Position numbers and translations under genes: made by a program
In this document: positions 43,171 to 54,434 of the stretch, piece after piece
Layout: every line of letters starts with the position of its first letter
How positions within the stretch are numbered: the first letter of the stretch is position 1
The notes under the pieces: model-generated
What the model was told of the DNA's origin: nothing
The model's database searches: none
The model's input: the letters and a program-made list of their open reading frames with translations, nothing else
Assembly: GCF_021290985.1 (NCBI RefSeq)
Contig: NZ_JAJOYU010000017.1
Span: 1-64,000, forward strand
Origin: Rheinheimera soli
GTDB taxonomy: Bacteria; Pseudomonadota; Gammaproteobacteria; Enterobacterales; Alteromonadaceae
Direction: 5' to 3'
Length of the DNA: 64,000 nt

Positions 43171-43698
43171 CTATTTTTTCTTCAATTCTTGCAATATTGC
43201 AAATGGGTTCGGTTTTTCTGGTTCTGGTTCTATTACTCCCCAGCTCATCTGCACTTTGGCTGGATCACAAGATCCTTCATCGTGCATCGGAAACAAGGGT
43301 AAAGCCAGAATTAATTCGTCCTCAACCAATTGCCTCAAGTTAACTTCGCCGTGTTCGTTTTTTTCGACCACTTCGTAGCGCTCTGGAATATCGTCATGAG
43401 CCGAATCTTTGTCACTCCTTATCGGAGTGTATGCAAAACTGGTGTTCAGTTCCATGCTCATGTGTTCGCTACAGCGTTCACACTTCACTTGTACCTGACA
43501 ACGAGCCTGAGCTTCAATGAAGACCAAACCCTGTTCATCAGTTCCGCAATTTACTACTACGTCTACATCACCCTCAGAACTTACTAACGAGTCAGTTAAT
43601 CTGGTTAAAGTAACCAGAGGAACTATACCATCAAAGGTTGCACGTTTCTGCGCAGCTCGGGTTGGATCAAGGGTAATTGGAATTTTTACCTTTTGCAT
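43171..43698 (-). CDS. yceD: YceD/DUF177 family protein
   Basis: The 175-aa protein contains [14 protein letters not shown] with a CxxC motif and [19 protein letters not shown], the DUF177 signature. It is the usual partner of rpmF and is linked to 23S rRNA accumulation or ribosome assembly. The operon runs on to plsX. Confidence 0.9.
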   Translation of the reverse strand: MQKVKIPITLDPTRAAQKRATFDGIVPLVTLTRLTDSLVSSEGDVDVVVNCGTDEQGLVFIEAQARCQVQVKCERCSEHMSMELNTSFAYTPIRSDKDSAHDDIPERYEVVEKNEHGEVNLRQLVEDELILALPLFPMHDEGSCDPAKVQMSWGVIEPEPEKPNPFAILQELKKK

Positions 43699-43838
43699 AA
43701 GGCGCGCATCATATAGATCGAGGCTAAAGCTGTCAAAGGATTCCTGCCTCTTTTTTGTTAATTATTCCCGCCTAAACCGCTGTTCTGACGGCTGTTCTGG
43801 CGTTATAGTGCGGCGCATTGTCCCAAGGGAGTTGTTTT

Positions 43839-44432
43839 ATGTCAACTAAAGTACTGGTTTTAGCCTCTACCTCAGTGTATCGCAAGGCTTTATTGGAAAA
43901 ACTTACACCGAACTTTTCTACCGCAAAACCCGAAGTGGATGAAACTGCTCTGCCAGCAGAAACACCGGAACAACTGGTCAGCCGCTTAGCCGTATTAAAA
44001 GCACAAGCTGTGGCCAATAGTCTGACTGAAGGCTTAGTCATAGGTTCTGATCAGGTGGCTGTGTTTAACGGTCAAATCCTCGGTAAACCTCATACCGCTG
44101 AAAATGCCTATAAACAGTTAAAAAGCTTCAGCGGCCATTGTGTCACCTTTTTAACAGGCCTGGCTCTGGTCAACGCCCAAACAAAACAACATCAGCTTTG
44201 TGTTGAGCCTTTTAAAGTGCATTTTCGTGAATTAACAGACGCCGAAATTCTTAGCTATATAGAGAGAGAGCAACCGCTGAACTGTGCCGGTAGTTTTAAG
44301 AGTGAAGGTTTGGGCATTAGTTTGTTTGAAAAGCTTGAAGGCGACGACCCTAACAGCTTAATTGGCCTGCCGCTTATTCGTTTGCTTGAGATGCTGAGGA
44401 ATGAAGGCAGGGATTTGCTGACCCAACCTTGA
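43839..44432 (+). CDS. yceF: Maf-like nucleotide pyrophosphatase, YceF type
   Basis: 197 aa from ATG 43,839, behind GGGAG. LASTSVYRKALLEKL and VIGSDQVAVF are Maf motifs, and EGLGISLFEKLEGDDPNSLIG is the C-terminal site. YceF-type Maf hydrolyses m7GTP-like nucleotides. It is divergent from yceD. Confidence 0.9.
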   Translation: MSTKVLVLASTSVYRKALLEKLTPNFSTAKPEVDETALPAETPEQLVSRLAVLKAQAVANSLTEGLVIGSDQVAVFNGQILGKPHTAENAYKQLKSFSGHCVTFLTGLALVNAQTKQHQLCVEPFKVHFRELTDAEILSYIEREQPLNCAGSFKSEGLGISLFEKLEGDDPNSLIGLPLIRLLEMLRNEGRDLLTQP

Positions 44433-44500
44433 TTTGAGTCCGCGGTATCAATAGACGGGCGGGTACAAGACCCGCCCCTACAATTTGCTATAAACAGAAA

Positions 44501-45148
44501 TCAGAGCGCTGTTAATAACTCTGGCAGCGAATCAATAATAGCTTTGGGCTGATAACGGCTTAGCTCTTCCCTGCCGTGCACACCATGAGTAACTCCTATT
44601 CGTGGCATCTCAATAGCTTGCGCCATAGCCATGTCGTGAATAGTGTCCCCCACCATAATAGCGCGGTGAGCGGGTAACTTAAGTTCGGCCAGAATTTGCT
44701 TCAGCATATCAGGGCTGGGTTTGGATTCGGCTTCATCGGCGCAGCGACTGGTGGTGAAGTATGGCTCTAATCCGGTTTCTTCAAACATCCGCTTTAAGCC
44801 TTTACGTGCTTTGCCTGTCGCCACCGCCAATAAAACACCTTGTTGTTTCAGCTCCTGCATCACCTGCTCAGCACCTTCGAATAAAGGGGTCGGCGGATGC
44901 TCATGCGATAAATACTGGTCTCGGTAATGTTCAAACACAGTCTGACGCTGTGTGCCATTGATACCAGGGAATAAAATATCAAACACAGGGTCCAGGCTCA
45001 GACCAATAATTTGTTTCACCTGATGTTCAGTTGGCACCACTAAACCAGACAGCTCTGCAGCAGAGCGCATCGAGGAAACAATGCGGCCCACTGAGTCCAT
45101 CACAGTGCCATCCCAATCAAATACGACTAAAGCGATATCCGAACTCAT
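44501..45148 (-). CDS. HAD-family phosphatase
   Basis: The 215-aa protein has VVFDWDGTVMDS (catalytic Asp), LLAVATGKARKG (Thr) and MVGDTIHDMAMA (acidic motif), giving a phosphoglycolate-phosphatase-like HAD subfamily. The substrate cannot be fixed. It overlaps rluC by one base, a common pairing. Confidence 0.85.
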   Translation of the reverse strand: MSSDIALVVFDWDGTVMDSVGRIVSSMRSAAELSGLVVPTEHQVKQIIGLSLDPVFDILFPGINGTQRQTVFEHYRDQYLSHEHPPTPLFEGAEQVMQELKQQGVLLAVATGKARKGLKRMFEETGLEPYFTTSRCADEAESKPSPDMLKQILAELKLPAHRAIMVGDTIHDMAMAQAIEMPRIGVTHGVHGREELSRYQPKAIIDSLPELLTAL

Positions 45149-46107
45149 TATTTTCTCTTCAGCTTTTCCAGCACGCTGCTTAATGCTTTATCCAAAGGCG
45201 CTTCACAAGTTAAGGTCTCACCTGTGCCCGGGTGGGTAAAAGACAAAGTTTTGGCATGTAAATACAAACGGTTTAAACCCAGTTTCTGCATTTGTGAGGT
45301 AAATTCGTTATCACCGTATTTATCATCACAGGCAATGGCATGACCTTTACAAGCGGTATGCACCCGAATTTGGTGAGTACGACCAGTCACAGGGAAAGCT
45401 TCCACTAAGGTGCCTTCTTCGTAACGCTGCAGAATTTTAAAGCGGGTTTCTGAAGGCTTACCTAAAGCTTCGTCCACTCTCACCACACGCTCACCACTTT
45501 GTAAGGTGTTTTTGCGCAGCGGATCTGTGACTTTTTTGATTTTGCTGTCCCACTGCCCCGCCACTAAAGCCCAGTATTTTTTCTCTACTGTTTTTAAGCG
45601 CAGCTGTTCATGCAGATTGGTCAGCACAGAGCGTTTTTTCGCGATCAGTAAACAACCCGAAGTATCACGATCTAAACGATGCACCAATTCCAGATGACGA
45701 GCCGTTGGGCGTAAAGCGCGTAATGCTTCAATCACACCAAAAGATAATCCGCTGCCACCATGCACAGCCATACCTGTAGGTTTGTTTAAAACTATTAAGT
45801 CGTTGTCTTCAAAAATAATATGGCTTTCGAGGTTTTTCACCATAGCAAGACCAATCGACACCGGCTCTTTTTCCGGCTCGTCATGAACCACAAGTGGCGG
45901 CACCCGCACCTGATCACCGGCTTGCAGTTTGTATTCAGGTTTTATTCTTTTTTTATTAACCCGCACTTCACCTTTGCGCAAAACCCTGTAAATCACACTC
46001 TTTGGTACGCTCTTCAGCCGTGCCATTAAGAAGTTATCTATGCGTTGACCGGAATAATCTTCTTCTACATCAATATATTGCACCGGAGTTTTGATATTTT
46101 CAGTCAT
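45148..46107 (-). CDS. rluC: 23S rRNA pseudouridine synthase RluC
   Basis: The 319-aa protein has an N-terminal S4 domain (about 17-70, RIDNFLMARLKSVPKSVIYR) and catalytic Asp in HRLDRDTSGCLL. It modifies 23S rRNA at 955, 2504 and 2580 in E. coli. It is divergent from rne, as in E. coli. Confidence 0.92.
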   Translation of the reverse strand: MTENIKTPVQYIDVEEDYSGQRIDNFLMARLKSVPKSVIYRVLRKGEVRVNKKRIKPEYKLQAGDQVRVPPLVVHDEPEKEPVSIGLAMVKNLESHIIFEDNDLIVLNKPTGMAVHGGSGLSFGVIEALRALRPTARHLELVHRLDRDTSGCLLIAKKRSVLTNLHEQLRLKTVEKKYWALVAGQWDSKIKKVTDPLRKNTLQSGERVVRVDEALGKPSETRFKILQRYEEGTLVEAFPVTGRTHQIRVHTACKGHAIACDDKYGDNEFTSQMQKLGLNRLYLHAKTLSFTHPGTGETLTCEAPLDKALSSVLEKLKRK

Positions 46108-46723
46108 GCGTTTCAGTTACTCTGCTAAGCTTAAATTAAGTTGCTATTGTTCGCTAATTAGTGGGATAATTACCGAGCTAATTATGCCAAAAATGGCAAT
46201 TAGGGCGCTCAAAGTGACGTAAGAGAAAATGTGAGGCACCGTTCGGGAGGCAGATCATACCGAATTCGTTGGGAAAACCAACGTATTTATACTCTGCGGG
46301 CGAGAATAACGCTATTTGTCTGAGGTAATGCTGCGTAATTTATTACTGACAGAGACAAAACACAGCTTCCAGTCACTTAGGCAAAAAAAAATTGCGACAA
46401 CGCAGCGCGGTATCGCGCGATCTCTGTGTCAGATCACAGCAAAAAACATTTAAGTGCGGCCCTGACAAGGCGGCACCAAATATACCCGAACAGCTTTAAG
46501 TTAGAGTAAGGCGATAAGCACGCGAGCCATGACGGACTAAGATCCCTCAGATAAAGGCAGAGCAAATGCAGCCAGCCCGAAGTAGCTTCAAACTGCAAAG
46601 GTATAAAATGAGTTAGCTCAAGCATTCCCAGTCGAGAGACTGCAGCATTGATATGTTTGACCATCTGAAACGCGGACGCAGGATGTCGTTGCGTTGTGGC
46701 CTATGTAATAGAGTCACAAAACA
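46108..46723 (+). promoter_or_regulatory. Long rluC-rne divergent region and rne leader
   Basis: About 615 bases without a gene. E. coli rne has a long structured 5' UTR that allows autoregulation by RNase E; the size and place here fit that. Several GC-rich inverted stretches can be seen (for example around 46,434-46,660), but I cannot define the hairpins with confidence. Confidence 0.45.
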
Positions 46724-49700
46724 ATGAAAAGAATGTTAATTAATGCCACGCAGGAAGAAGAAATCCGCGTAGCTCTAGTCGATGGACAAAAATTATACGA
46801 CCTGGATATCGAAAGCCCAGGACACGAACAGAAAAAAGCGAATATCTACAAAGGAAAAATCACCCGGGTTGAACCCAGTCTGGAAGCTGCTTTTGTTGAT
46901 TATGGCTCTGAACGCCATGGCTTTTTACCTCTGAAAGAAATCTCCCGCGAATATTTCCCTGCCGGTTATACCTTTGACGGTCGCCCAAACATTAAAGAAG
47001 TGGTCAAAGAAGGTCAGGAAGTTATTATCCAGATTGATAAAGAAGAACGTGGCCAAAAAGGCGCAGCCTTAACCACATTCATCTCTTTAGCTGGTTCTTA
47101 TTTAGTACTGATGCCTAACAATCCTCGTGCCGGTGGTATTTCCCGTCGTATTGAAGGTGACGAGCGTCAGGACTTAAAAGACTCGCTGGATCAATTACAA
47201 CTGCCAGACGGCATGGGTTTAATAGTTCGTACAGCTGGTGTAGGTAAATCTCACGAAGAGCTGGATTACGACTTAAAAGCCTTGTTAAAGCACTGGTCTG
47301 CTATTACTCACGAAGCCCAAAACCGCCCTGCTCCATTTCTGATCCATCAGGAAAGCAATGTGGTATTCCGTGCTATTCGTGATTACCTGCGCCGTGATGT
47401 CGGTGAAATACTGATCGACAACCCACGTATTTTCGAAGAAGCCAAAGTCTATATTCAACAGTTCCGTCCTGATTTTGCCCACCGCGTCAAAATGTATCAG
47501 GGCGAAGTGCCGCTGTTTATGCACTTCCAGATTGAAACTCAGATTGAATCCGCTTTCCGTCGTGAAGTGCGTTTACCTTCTGGTGGCTCTATCGTCATCG
47601 ATAGCACTGAAGCCTTAACTGCCATTGACATCAACTCGTCAAAAGCAACGAAAGGCGGTGACATCGAAGAAACAGCCTTTAATACCAACTTAGAAGCCGC
47701 AGATGAAATTGCCCGTCAGTTACGTTTACGTGACTTAGGTGGTTTGATTGTGATCGACTTCATCGATATGACGCCAGTGCGCCATCAACGTGAAGTAGAA
47801 AACCGCTTAAAAGACGCCGTAAAACAAGACCGTGCCCGCGTGCAGATTGGCCGCATTTCACGTTTTGGTTTACTGGAAATGTCACGTCAGCGTTTACGTC
47901 CATCACTGGGCGAATCTGCAACTCACGTTTGTCCACGTTGTCATGGCCGCGGCACTATTCGCAGCACTGAGTCTTCCGCTCTGTCGATTTTACGTTTAAT
48001 CGAAGAAGAAGCGATTAAAGACAACACCAGTCAAATTCACGCTCAGGTGCCGGTCTCTGTTGCCACTTACCTGATGAATGAAAAACGTGATTCAGTACGC
48101 CGTATTGAAAGCCGTCACGGTATCCGGATTTACATCATTCCTAACGAACATATGGAAACGCCAAACTATGAAGTGACGCGCATCCGTATCGACGAAGAGA
48201 TTGAAGAGTCCAGCTACAACATGGTGAAAGCTCCTGCTATCGGCAGTGCTGTCTATCACCCTATCGGCGAAAACGTCAAAGAAAAGCCTGCCGTATCGGC
48301 CATTAATATGGCTGAAGCTTCTGCCTCTGCTGCTGCCGCACCTGCTGCTGCAGCTCGTAAAGTTGAAGTGACTGAAGTGAAAGATGCTGGCCCAGGCTTG
48401 GTTGATTCTGTCGTAGGTTGGTTTAAATCTTTATTCGCTGCAGCACCTGCTCCAGAGAAAAAAGTAGAAGAAGCGCCACGCCGCACGAATAACCGTGATA
48501 ACAACAGACGTCGTAACAACAAAAATCGCCGCCGTCAGGAAGGGGATGAAAAAGTTGCAAAAGACGACAACGCTACTCCAGCGAAAGCTGAGCGCACTAC
48601 TGAACGTAATACGGAACAACGAGCGCCAAGACAGGATAAACCTCGTCAGGAACGTGGTGAACGCCCGGAACGTGGAGAGCGCACAGAACGAACTGAGCGA
48701 CCAGAGCGCGCCGAAAGACCAGAACGTACTGAACGTCCGGAGCAGAAAAAACCTGTATCAGAACGTCCAGCTCCGGTTAAAGCCGTAGAAAACGATGAAG
48801 AGCACAGCACTAAAATTGTTGAGCGCCGTCAACGCCGTCAGATGCGCAAGTCTGTGCGTCATGAAAAAGAAGGCGTTGCAGCAGTTGCAGCAACAACTGT
48901 AGTTGAAGCAGCAGTAGTCGCCTCTCCTGTGGTTGAAACCCCAGTAGTTGCACCTGTTGCCATCGACACAGCTGTGGCAGAAATTGCCGTAGCAGCGCCA
49001 GTAAAAGAAGCTGTTGCAGAAACTCAAGTCGCTGTTCCGGCCGATGTTATTGAAACTGAATCAGCTGAAACTGTAACTGCAGACACAACAGATGCAGAAA
49101 GCACTGATGCGGAAAAAGAAGCTGCGGAAGGTCGCAGCCGCAGCCGCCGTTCTCCTCGTCATTTACGTGCTGCTGGTCAGAAACGTAAAAAAGAGCAACA
49201 GGACCAGGAAGCTGAAGAAGCTTTAGCTGCCCGTTACCCTGAAGATCAGGACGCTACAGTAAGCACTGAACAACAATTGGATCTGCCAATTACTGAAACA
49301 GTAACAGAAACTGCTGTTGTTGAAGCTGCACCAGTTGCTGCTGAACCAGCTCCGGTCGTTGAAGCTGCACCAGTTGCTGCTGAACCAGCTCCGGTCGTTG
49401 AAGTTGCACCAGTTGCTGTTGAACCAACACCAGTGGTTGAAGTTGCACCAGTTGCTGTTGAACCAACACCAGTGGTTGAAGCTGCACCAGTTGCTGCTGA
49501 ACCAGCGCCAGTAGTTGAAGCTGCTCCAGTTGCTGCTGAACCAGCACCAGTGGTTGAAGCTGCGCCAGTTGCTGTTGAACCAGCTCCGGTCGTTGAAGCC
49601 GCGCCAGTTGCTGCTGAAACTGTGACGGAAGAAGCACCAAAAGCCAAAACACGCAAAGCGCCTGTGAAAAAGGTCGTAGCTGAAGTGAAGGCTCCTGTTG

Positions 49701-49915
49701 TTGCTGGTAACAGATACGCCAAAATGGTGACTGCAGATATGACTAAACCAGTAGTAGAAGCTGAAGCTCCGGCTACAGTTCAGGCTACGGCTCAAACCGC
49801 TGGTATGGATAACAGTGAACGACCTCTGGTCATCAGCTCAGAACGTCCTGGTGGTTCAGCCTCTGCCCGTCAGATGAGTGTTGCTCCTATGACAAAACCT
49901 GGTTCAGCTGAATAA
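46724..49915 (+). CDS. rne: Ribonuclease E
   Basis: The 1063-aa protein has an S1 domain (about 36-120) and a DNase-I-like catalytic part with [10 protein letters not shown] and IVIDFIDM metal Asp residues. The zinc link CPRCHGRGT lies near residue 406. The C-terminal half is the degradosome scaffold: Arg-rich RNA-binding segments (590-680), an amphipathic patch ([11 protein letters not shown]) and a long Pro/Val/Glu/Ala repeat near 865-965. The extreme C-terminus ([13 protein letters not shown]) is the likely PNPase-binding site. It governs mRNA decay and rRNA/tRNA processing. Confidence 0.95.
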   Translation: MKRMLINATQEEEIRVALVDGQKLYDLDIESPGHEQKKANIYKGKITRVEPSLEAAFVDYGSERHGFLPLKEISREYFPAGYTFDGRPNIKEVVKEGQEVIIQIDKEERGQKGAALTTFISLAGSYLVLMPNNPRAGGISRRIEGDERQDLKDSLDQLQLPDGMGLIVRTAGVGKSHEELDYDLKALLKHWSAITHEAQNRPAPFLIHQESNVVFRAIRDYLRRDVGEILIDNPRIFEEAKVYIQQFRPDFAHRVKMYQGEVPLFMHFQIETQIESAFRREVRLPSGGSIVIDSTEALTAIDINSSKATKGGDIEETAFNTNLEAADEIARQLRLRDLGGLIVIDFIDMTPVRHQREVENRLKDAVKQDRARVQIGRISRFGLLEMSRQRLRPSLGESATHVCPRCHGRGTIRSTESSALSILRLIEEEAIKDNTSQIHAQVPVSVATYLMNEKRDSVRRIESRHGIRIYIIPNEHMETPNYEVTRIRIDEEIEESSYNMVKAPAIGSAVYHPIGENVKEKPAVSAINMAEASASAAAAPAAAARKVEVTEVKDAGPGLVDSVVGWFKSLFAAAPAPEKKVEEAPRRTNNRDNNRRRNNKNRRRQEGDEKVAKDDNATPAKAERTTERNTEQRAPRQDKPRQERGERPERGERTERTERPERAERPERTERPEQKKPVSERPAPVKAVENDEEHSTKIVERRQRRQMRKSVRHEKEGVAAVAATTVVEAAVVASPVVETPVVAPVAIDTAVAEIAVAAPVKEAVAETQVAVPADVIETESAETVTADTTDAESTDAEKEAAEGRSRSRRSPRHLRAAGQKRKKEQQDQEAEEALAARYPEDQDATVSTEQQLDLPITETVTETAVVEAAPVAAEPAPVVEAAPVAAEPAPVVEVAPVAVEPTPVVEVAPVAVEPTPVVEAAPVAAEPAPVVEAAPVAAEPAPVVEAAPVAVEPAPVVEAAPVAAETVTEEAPKAKTRKAPVKKVVAEVKAPVVAGNRYAKMVTADMTKPVVEAEAPATVQATAQTAGMDNSERPLVISSERPGGSASARQMSVAPMTKPGSAE
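49316..49617 (+). repeat. Tandem repeat in the RNase E scaffold ([11 protein letters not shown])
   Basis: A 33-base unit encoding [13 protein letters not shown]-like residues is repeated about nine times. Unit sequences differ mainly by Val/Ala and Thr/Ala changes and synonymous codons. It lengthens the disordered linker before the last basic segment. Confidence 0.85.
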
Positions 49916-49937
49916 GCTGGTTTAAAACCAAAAAAGA

Positions 49938-49960
49938 GGCCACCGCAAGGTGGCCTTTTT
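49938..49960 (+). terminator. Rho-independent terminator after rne
   Basis: GGCCACC-GCAA-GGTGGCC with TTTTT following, 22 bases after the stop codon. An A-run on the other side would let it also serve the minus-strand gene that ends at 49,991. Confidence 0.9.
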
Positions 49961-49990
49961 GTTTGCTTTATCCTGAGCCTATAAACGTTT

Positions 49991-51034
49991 TTACTCTGAT
50001 GCAAAATGCACTAGCACCTTGTCCAGCACCTGCTGGCGAATTGCATCTTGCTCAAACAAGAGTTCGTGTTTAGCGCCTTTAATCACTTGCAAACCACCGA
50101 CACAACCTGAATCTGGGTTTTCCGCCAATGCAGTGCAAAACTCTTGTTGTGCATGTGCTGACACCAGGCTGTCGAGTTCTGCCTGCATCACCAGTACTGG
50201 AATTTTGATCTTATTGGCTTGCTGCTGCATTAGAGGTAACACCGAGCAGGCCTGATCCAACCAACCCCAGGTGGCACCACCTAACTGCAGTTGTGGATTA
50301 TCCTGATACAAGCTTTGCATCCACTGATAACGCTGTTTTGAGCCTGTCAGTTCATTGCCCTCAAAAGAGCCTGCGACATAAGGCTTGTCAGCAAAACCGG
50401 CGTAACCTTCAGTGGAAAACAATGTCACTGTTGATGCCAGACGACAGGCATCCCATTCGTCATAAGCCAGTTTGCCATTAATACCATGCATAGGTGCCGA
50501 CAAAGCCGCTTTTTGAAACACTTGCGGGTGCTGCTGCAAATACAAAGTGCTGATAGCGCCCCCCATGGAGTGGCCTATCAGATACATAGGTAGCTTTTGA
50601 TCAGCTTGCGCTTTATCCGCCAACACAACGCGGCTAATGAGCTGATGCATATCATCAATATAGTGCTGAAAATCATCGACATGACCTTTGTATGGATTGT
50701 CGGTTAAACGAGTCGACAGACCCTGTCCTCTGTGATCAAACATCAGCACCTGATAACCATGTTCAGTCAGGTTATAAGCCAGTTCCTGATACTTCAGATA
50801 AGATTCAGTACGGCCATTCACTACAACCACAGTAGCTTTCACCTGTTCCGGTCTAATCAATACATAATGCAAGCCAGTGCCATCAGACAACTTCAGCTGT
50901 TGTGGTGTTACAGTCTGCCAAAAGGGTTGGACTTGCTGCTGATACAGTGTGGCAAAATTATCCACGGCTTGTACGTCAGCTGTCATTGCTCCGCATACCA
51001 GCGCTGTGGCGATCAATGAATAATAAAATTTCAT
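49991..51034 (-). CDS. Secreted alpha/beta hydrolase, lysophospholipase-like
   Basis: The 347-aa protein has a signal peptide (cleaved near VQA). FDHRGQGLSTR and the nucleophile in LIGHSMGGAIS are followed by the Asp in VMQAELDSLV and His in KGAKHELLFE: a PldB/monoacylglycerol-lipase type triad. Probably periplasmic. It is ten bases below the serine hydrolase gene and likely shares its transcript. Confidence 0.82.
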   Translation of the reverse strand: MKFYYSLIATALVCGAMTADVQAVDNFATLYQQQVQPFWQTVTPQQLKLSDGTGLHYVLIRPEQVKATVVVVNGRTESYLKYQELAYNLTEHGYQVLMFDHRGQGLSTRLTDNPYKGHVDDFQHYIDDMHQLISRVVLADKAQADQKLPMYLIGHSMGGAISTLYLQQHPQVFQKAALSAPMHGINGKLAYDEWDACRLASTVTLFSTEGYAGFADKPYVAGSFEGNELTGSKQRYQWMQSLYQDNPQLQLGGATWGWLDQACSVLPLMQQQANKIKIPVLVMQAELDSLVSAHAQQEFCTALAENPDSGCVGGLQVIKGAKHELLFEQDAIRQQVLDKVLVHFASE

Positions 51035-51043
51035 CCCTTTTCC

Positions 51044-52078
51044 TTAGTGACTCTGGCTCAGTATCTGAATGACTGAAGACCTTAACTTGTCATGATAATA
51101 AGCAGCTCTGTCGAAATCTGCCGGATCCAGCGATTGATTTTCCACGACCACCAAGCTCAGTTGATGTTGGGGAAAATAGTTAAATACCGAGACATAACCC
51201 GGAATATAGCCACCGTGGCTCCATTCAACACCTGCTGCAGTTTGTGTGATTTGCACCCCATAACCGTAATACACCTCACCCCAACGATGCTGACGCAACA
51301 ACTGAGGTGTTGTCATTTGCTGCAGACTGGTTTTTGTCAGCTGTTGTTGCATACACAAAGGTAACATTGCAACATCAGCGGCAGATGCTATCAGGCCACC
51401 GCTAGGCTCTGCAGCAACCGGCATAGAAGCTGTAATGGCTTTTAGTTGGCCCTGATCTTCATGCCAGCCCTGACTTACCTTATCAGCCTTGTCAGCAAAA
51501 CCAGACCTGTGCATCTGGCATTGCTGCAGTAATTCTGTTGCCAGCTCAGCATAAGGGCGCTTTGTGACAGCCGTCAGAATTTGCCCCAACAGCTGAAAAT
51601 TTAAATTGTTATAACGGAACTCGCCATAGTTGCTCTGGGTATTGAGATCTATCAGACCAGAACTGTGATTCAACAAATCAGCAACGCGCACTGACGCAGC
51701 CCATGGTTGCTTCAGTTCAGGCAAGTAGCGTTTTACCGGCGCCTGCAAATCCAGAGTCCCCTTCTGTGCCTGCTGCATTACCAACACTGCAGCCAAAGTT
51801 TTGCTGATAGAGCCAACAAAAAATACGCTGTGTTGATCAAAAGACTGACCTTGCACAAGCTGTTGTGCATGTTGTTGAGTAAAGCGCCCCTGCTGATACT
51901 GCCACAGCACTTCGTTGCCACGCATTAACAAAGCGGTCCCCTGAAAAGCAGGTCGGCCTGCAACTTTCTGCTGGATTTGAGCGGATAAAATACCAAAATC
52001 TATGTCAGACGACGTCGATTCAGTGGCCGCTGTATAGCCTGAAAAAACTAAAAAAGGCAAATAGCAAAATTTGAACAT
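51044..52078 (-). CDS. Serine hydrolase of the class C beta-lactamase family
   Basis: The 344-aa protein has a signal peptide and the S-x-x-K motif in VGSISKTLAAV. YNNLNFQLLG has the Tyr-x-Asn element and WSHGGYIPGY the H-x-G triad replacement. Such proteins are esterases or D-aminopeptidases more often than beta-lactamases. It is periplasmic; the substrate is unknown. Confidence 0.82.
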   Translation of the reverse strand: MFKFCYLPFLVFSGYTAATESTSSDIDFGILSAQIQQKVAGRPAFQGTALLMRGNEVLWQYQQGRFTQQHAQQLVQGQSFDQHSVFFVGSISKTLAAVLVMQQAQKGTLDLQAPVKRYLPELKQPWAASVRVADLLNHSSGLIDLNTQSNYGEFRYNNLNFQLLGQILTAVTKRPYAELATELLQQCQMHRSGFADKADKVSQGWHEDQGQLKAITASMPVAAEPSGGLIASAADVAMLPLCMQQQLTKTSLQQMTTPQLLRQHRWGEVYYGYGVQITQTAAGVEWSHGGYIPGYVSVFNYFPQHQLSLVVVENQSLDPADFDRAAYYHDKLRSSVIQILSQSH

Positions 52079-52274
52079 AAGTGACTGAACCCATTAAAAA
52101 ACCAGTCTTAAAATAAGGCCCAAGTCTAACCTCTGCTGCTATCTTTGTAACCAGCAGCATATCGTTATTTACTTTTTACTGTGACATACCAACAGTCATC
52201 TGAGCTGTTTCTTTGATTTAAAGTGGGTTTGATGGCCGAAAGTCATAGCAAATACAACAGCTAAAGCCATTTTT

Positions 52275-54413
52275 ATGATAAAAAGCTTAGCCTTAGCCAA
52301 AGCTTCTTTCCGGACTTTTTCTGATATGCCTGAACAACACACCCATCAGCGATTTTTGATTGGTCAACTGACCTTTGACCCCAACGGCCGTGAGCTAAGC
52401 TCGGCGACAGAAACTTTGTATCTGGAGCCTCAAGCCTATCAGCTGTTGTCGCTTTTTATTGCTGCAGACCAAGGCCAACTGAGCCGCGATCAAATGATTG
52501 AACAGCTGTGGGCTGGTCGTGTGGTCAGCGAAAGCGCCATTAATAAGTCAGTGTCTTTATTACGCAAGGCTTTTGCTCAGCTGGACCCTGCAACGACTTA
52601 CATTGAAACTCAGCCTAAAGTTGGCTATCGGCTTTGTCAGCCTCTGACGGTCGAAACACCACAACAGCAGGATGTCGAATTCGTTGCAGAACCCGCCATC
52701 ACAACTCAAACAACAGCACCTGAAGTCGTTGCAGTGAAAAGCTCCGGCTTAAAAACCAAATTGGGATTAGGCTTACTTTGGGCATCCCCTTTGCTATTTT
52801 TTGTCTGGTGGTTTTTTATTACGTTAGCGCCTACGCCAGAACAACTGACAACACCTTACATGACTGCCCCTGTGCCCGTCAGTCATGGCCAAGGTGTTGA
52901 GTATGATCTCAGCCTTAGCGCTGATGGCGCTGTGCTGTTGTATTTATCTTCACAAGTAGAAAAAAAACAGCTGCTGTTACAACAGAATAAAGACCAACTA
53001 CAACTGTTGTCTGAAGACAATGACATTAGCACGGCAGCAATAAGCCCTGATGCTTTGCAAATTTTATGGGTAAAACAAAATCCGCAAGGCTGTGTTGTCG
53101 AATGGTTTTTACTAGCCAAGCCAGAGCAGAAAAAAACAGTGGCTCAATGCGCTACAGATGCAGCGGTAAAACTTAGTTGGCAAAACGACAGCAAAGGCTT
53201 TTACCTGCGTGACAGAACAGACAAAACCCAACCTTATGCCTTGAGCCGTTATCGTTTGGATACCAAAGCCAAACAGCAGATCACCAATCCGCTCAGTTCA
53301 GAAAGCCCTACCGGAGAATTAGCTTTTGCTGAGTCCGATGATGGCAAAAAGCTAGCAGTATTACGTTATCTGGAAAATCAGCAGACGCTGCTGCTGATCC
53401 TCGACAGCAGTAGTTTTGTGGTGTTACAGCAAAAAACTCTGCCGCTGCAAGCCACGCAGATAGACTGGTTAGGCAATCAGTTGTTACTGAGTAAAGGTGC
53501 TGAATTACTGCAATACAGTTTCGACACAGACCAGCTGGAGTTTTTGTTTTATACAGGCCGTACTGTGCAGTCTCTGGCTGTGGTGCAACGACAAATCTAC
53601 TACGCTGACTACGAACTAGACGCGGATATATGGCAACATGATGTGAGCAACAATAAAGCCAGGATCCGTATAGGCAGCAGTAAAATTGACCGCATGCCTC
53701 GGGTGAATCACAAAGGCGACTTAGCCTTTTTAAGCCAGCGCCATGGCAAAGATCAGATCTGGTTGCAGCCTGTTGGCCAAAACGAATACCTGTTGGCGGA
53801 TTTACCTGGCGTCCCGGCTTTTGTGCGCCTGCAGTGGTCACCGGATGGCGAGTCGTTAATCTTCAGCAAAGACGGCGCCTTATGGCAACTTATTGTAGCT
53901 TCAGGCCAGCAGCGGGTGCTGGTCGCGCCCGAACATCAGGTGGAAGTAGCCAATTGGATGGCGGATGGTTCAGGCATTATTTACAGCAGTCAACAAGGTG
54001 GTGACTGGCAATTATGGCAACTGGATTTAAACACCGCAGCCACCACTCAACTGACAACTCAGGGTGGTTACAGCGGTTATCTGCTGCAGGGACAGCTGTA
54101 TTTCAGCAAGTTTCATCAGGACGGCTTATTTCAGCTGGATTTAACCACTGGAGAAGAACAGTTACTGATCGCTGATTTTAATAAAATCAACTGGCTAAAC
54201 TGGAGCTTGTCCGAAGGGCAGATTTATTATTATCAGCCAGATCAGGGCATACGGCAGTACCAGCTACAGAGCAAGGAAAACAGCCTGCTGCTGGCCACGC
54301 CAGAGCGGTTTGTCCATCATTACGCCATTGAAAACCAGCAGCTGTTTTATGTCAAAGCAGGCTTGCCCAAAGGCGATATTTATAAGCTGGTACCTGATGG
54401 TGGTAAAAAGTAA
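52275..54413 (+). CDS. CadC-like membrane-bound transcription regulator
   Basis: The 712-aa protein has an OmpR-type winged helix (about 28-118, YLEPQAYQLLSLF...TYIETQPKVGYRL), a linker, a single membrane segment (about 162-185) and a periplasmic TolB/WD40-like beta-propeller. DNA binding in the cytoplasm is thus joined to sensing outside. Its target may be the divergent hydrolase pair. Neither ATG 52,275 nor 52,326 has a clear ribosome-binding site; the first is used. Confidence 0.82.
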   Translation: MIKSLALAKASFRTFSDMPEQHTHQRFLIGQLTFDPNGRELSSATETLYLEPQAYQLLSLFIAADQGQLSRDQMIEQLWAGRVVSESAINKSVSLLRKAFAQLDPATTYIETQPKVGYRLCQPLTVETPQQQDVEFVAEPAITTQTTAPEVVAVKSSGLKTKLGLGLLWASPLLFFVWWFFITLAPTPEQLTTPYMTAPVPVSHGQGVEYDLSLSADGAVLLYLSSQVEKKQLLLQQNKDQLQLLSEDNDISTAAISPDALQILWVKQNPQGCVVEWFLLAKPEQKKTVAQCATDAAVKLSWQNDSKGFYLRDRTDKTQPYALSRYRLDTKAKQQITNPLSSESPTGELAFAESDDGKKLAVLRYLENQQTLLLILDSSSFVVLQQKTLPLQATQIDWLGNQLLLSKGAELLQYSFDTDQLEFLFYTGRTVQSLAVVQRQIYYADYELDADIWQHDVSNNKARIRIGSSKIDRMPRVNHKGDLAFLSQRHGKDQIWLQPVGQNEYLLADLPGVPAFVRLQWSPDGESLIFSKDGALWQLIVASGQQRVLVAPEHQVEVANWMADGSGIIYSSQQGGDWQLWQLDLNTAATTQLTTQGGYSGYLLQGQLYFSKFHQDGLFQLDLTTGEEQLLIADFNKINWLNWSLSEGQIYYYQPDQGIRQYQLQSKENSLLLATPERFVHHYAIENQQLFYVKAGLPKGDIYKLVPDGGKK

Positions 54414-54434
54414 AAACTCTAAGGCAGGCTTATC

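Noticed and set aside
49223-49795. Long minus-strand ORFs opposite the rne repeat
   Set aside because: They arise from the repetitive composition of the RNase E linker; all minus frames are open for the same reason.
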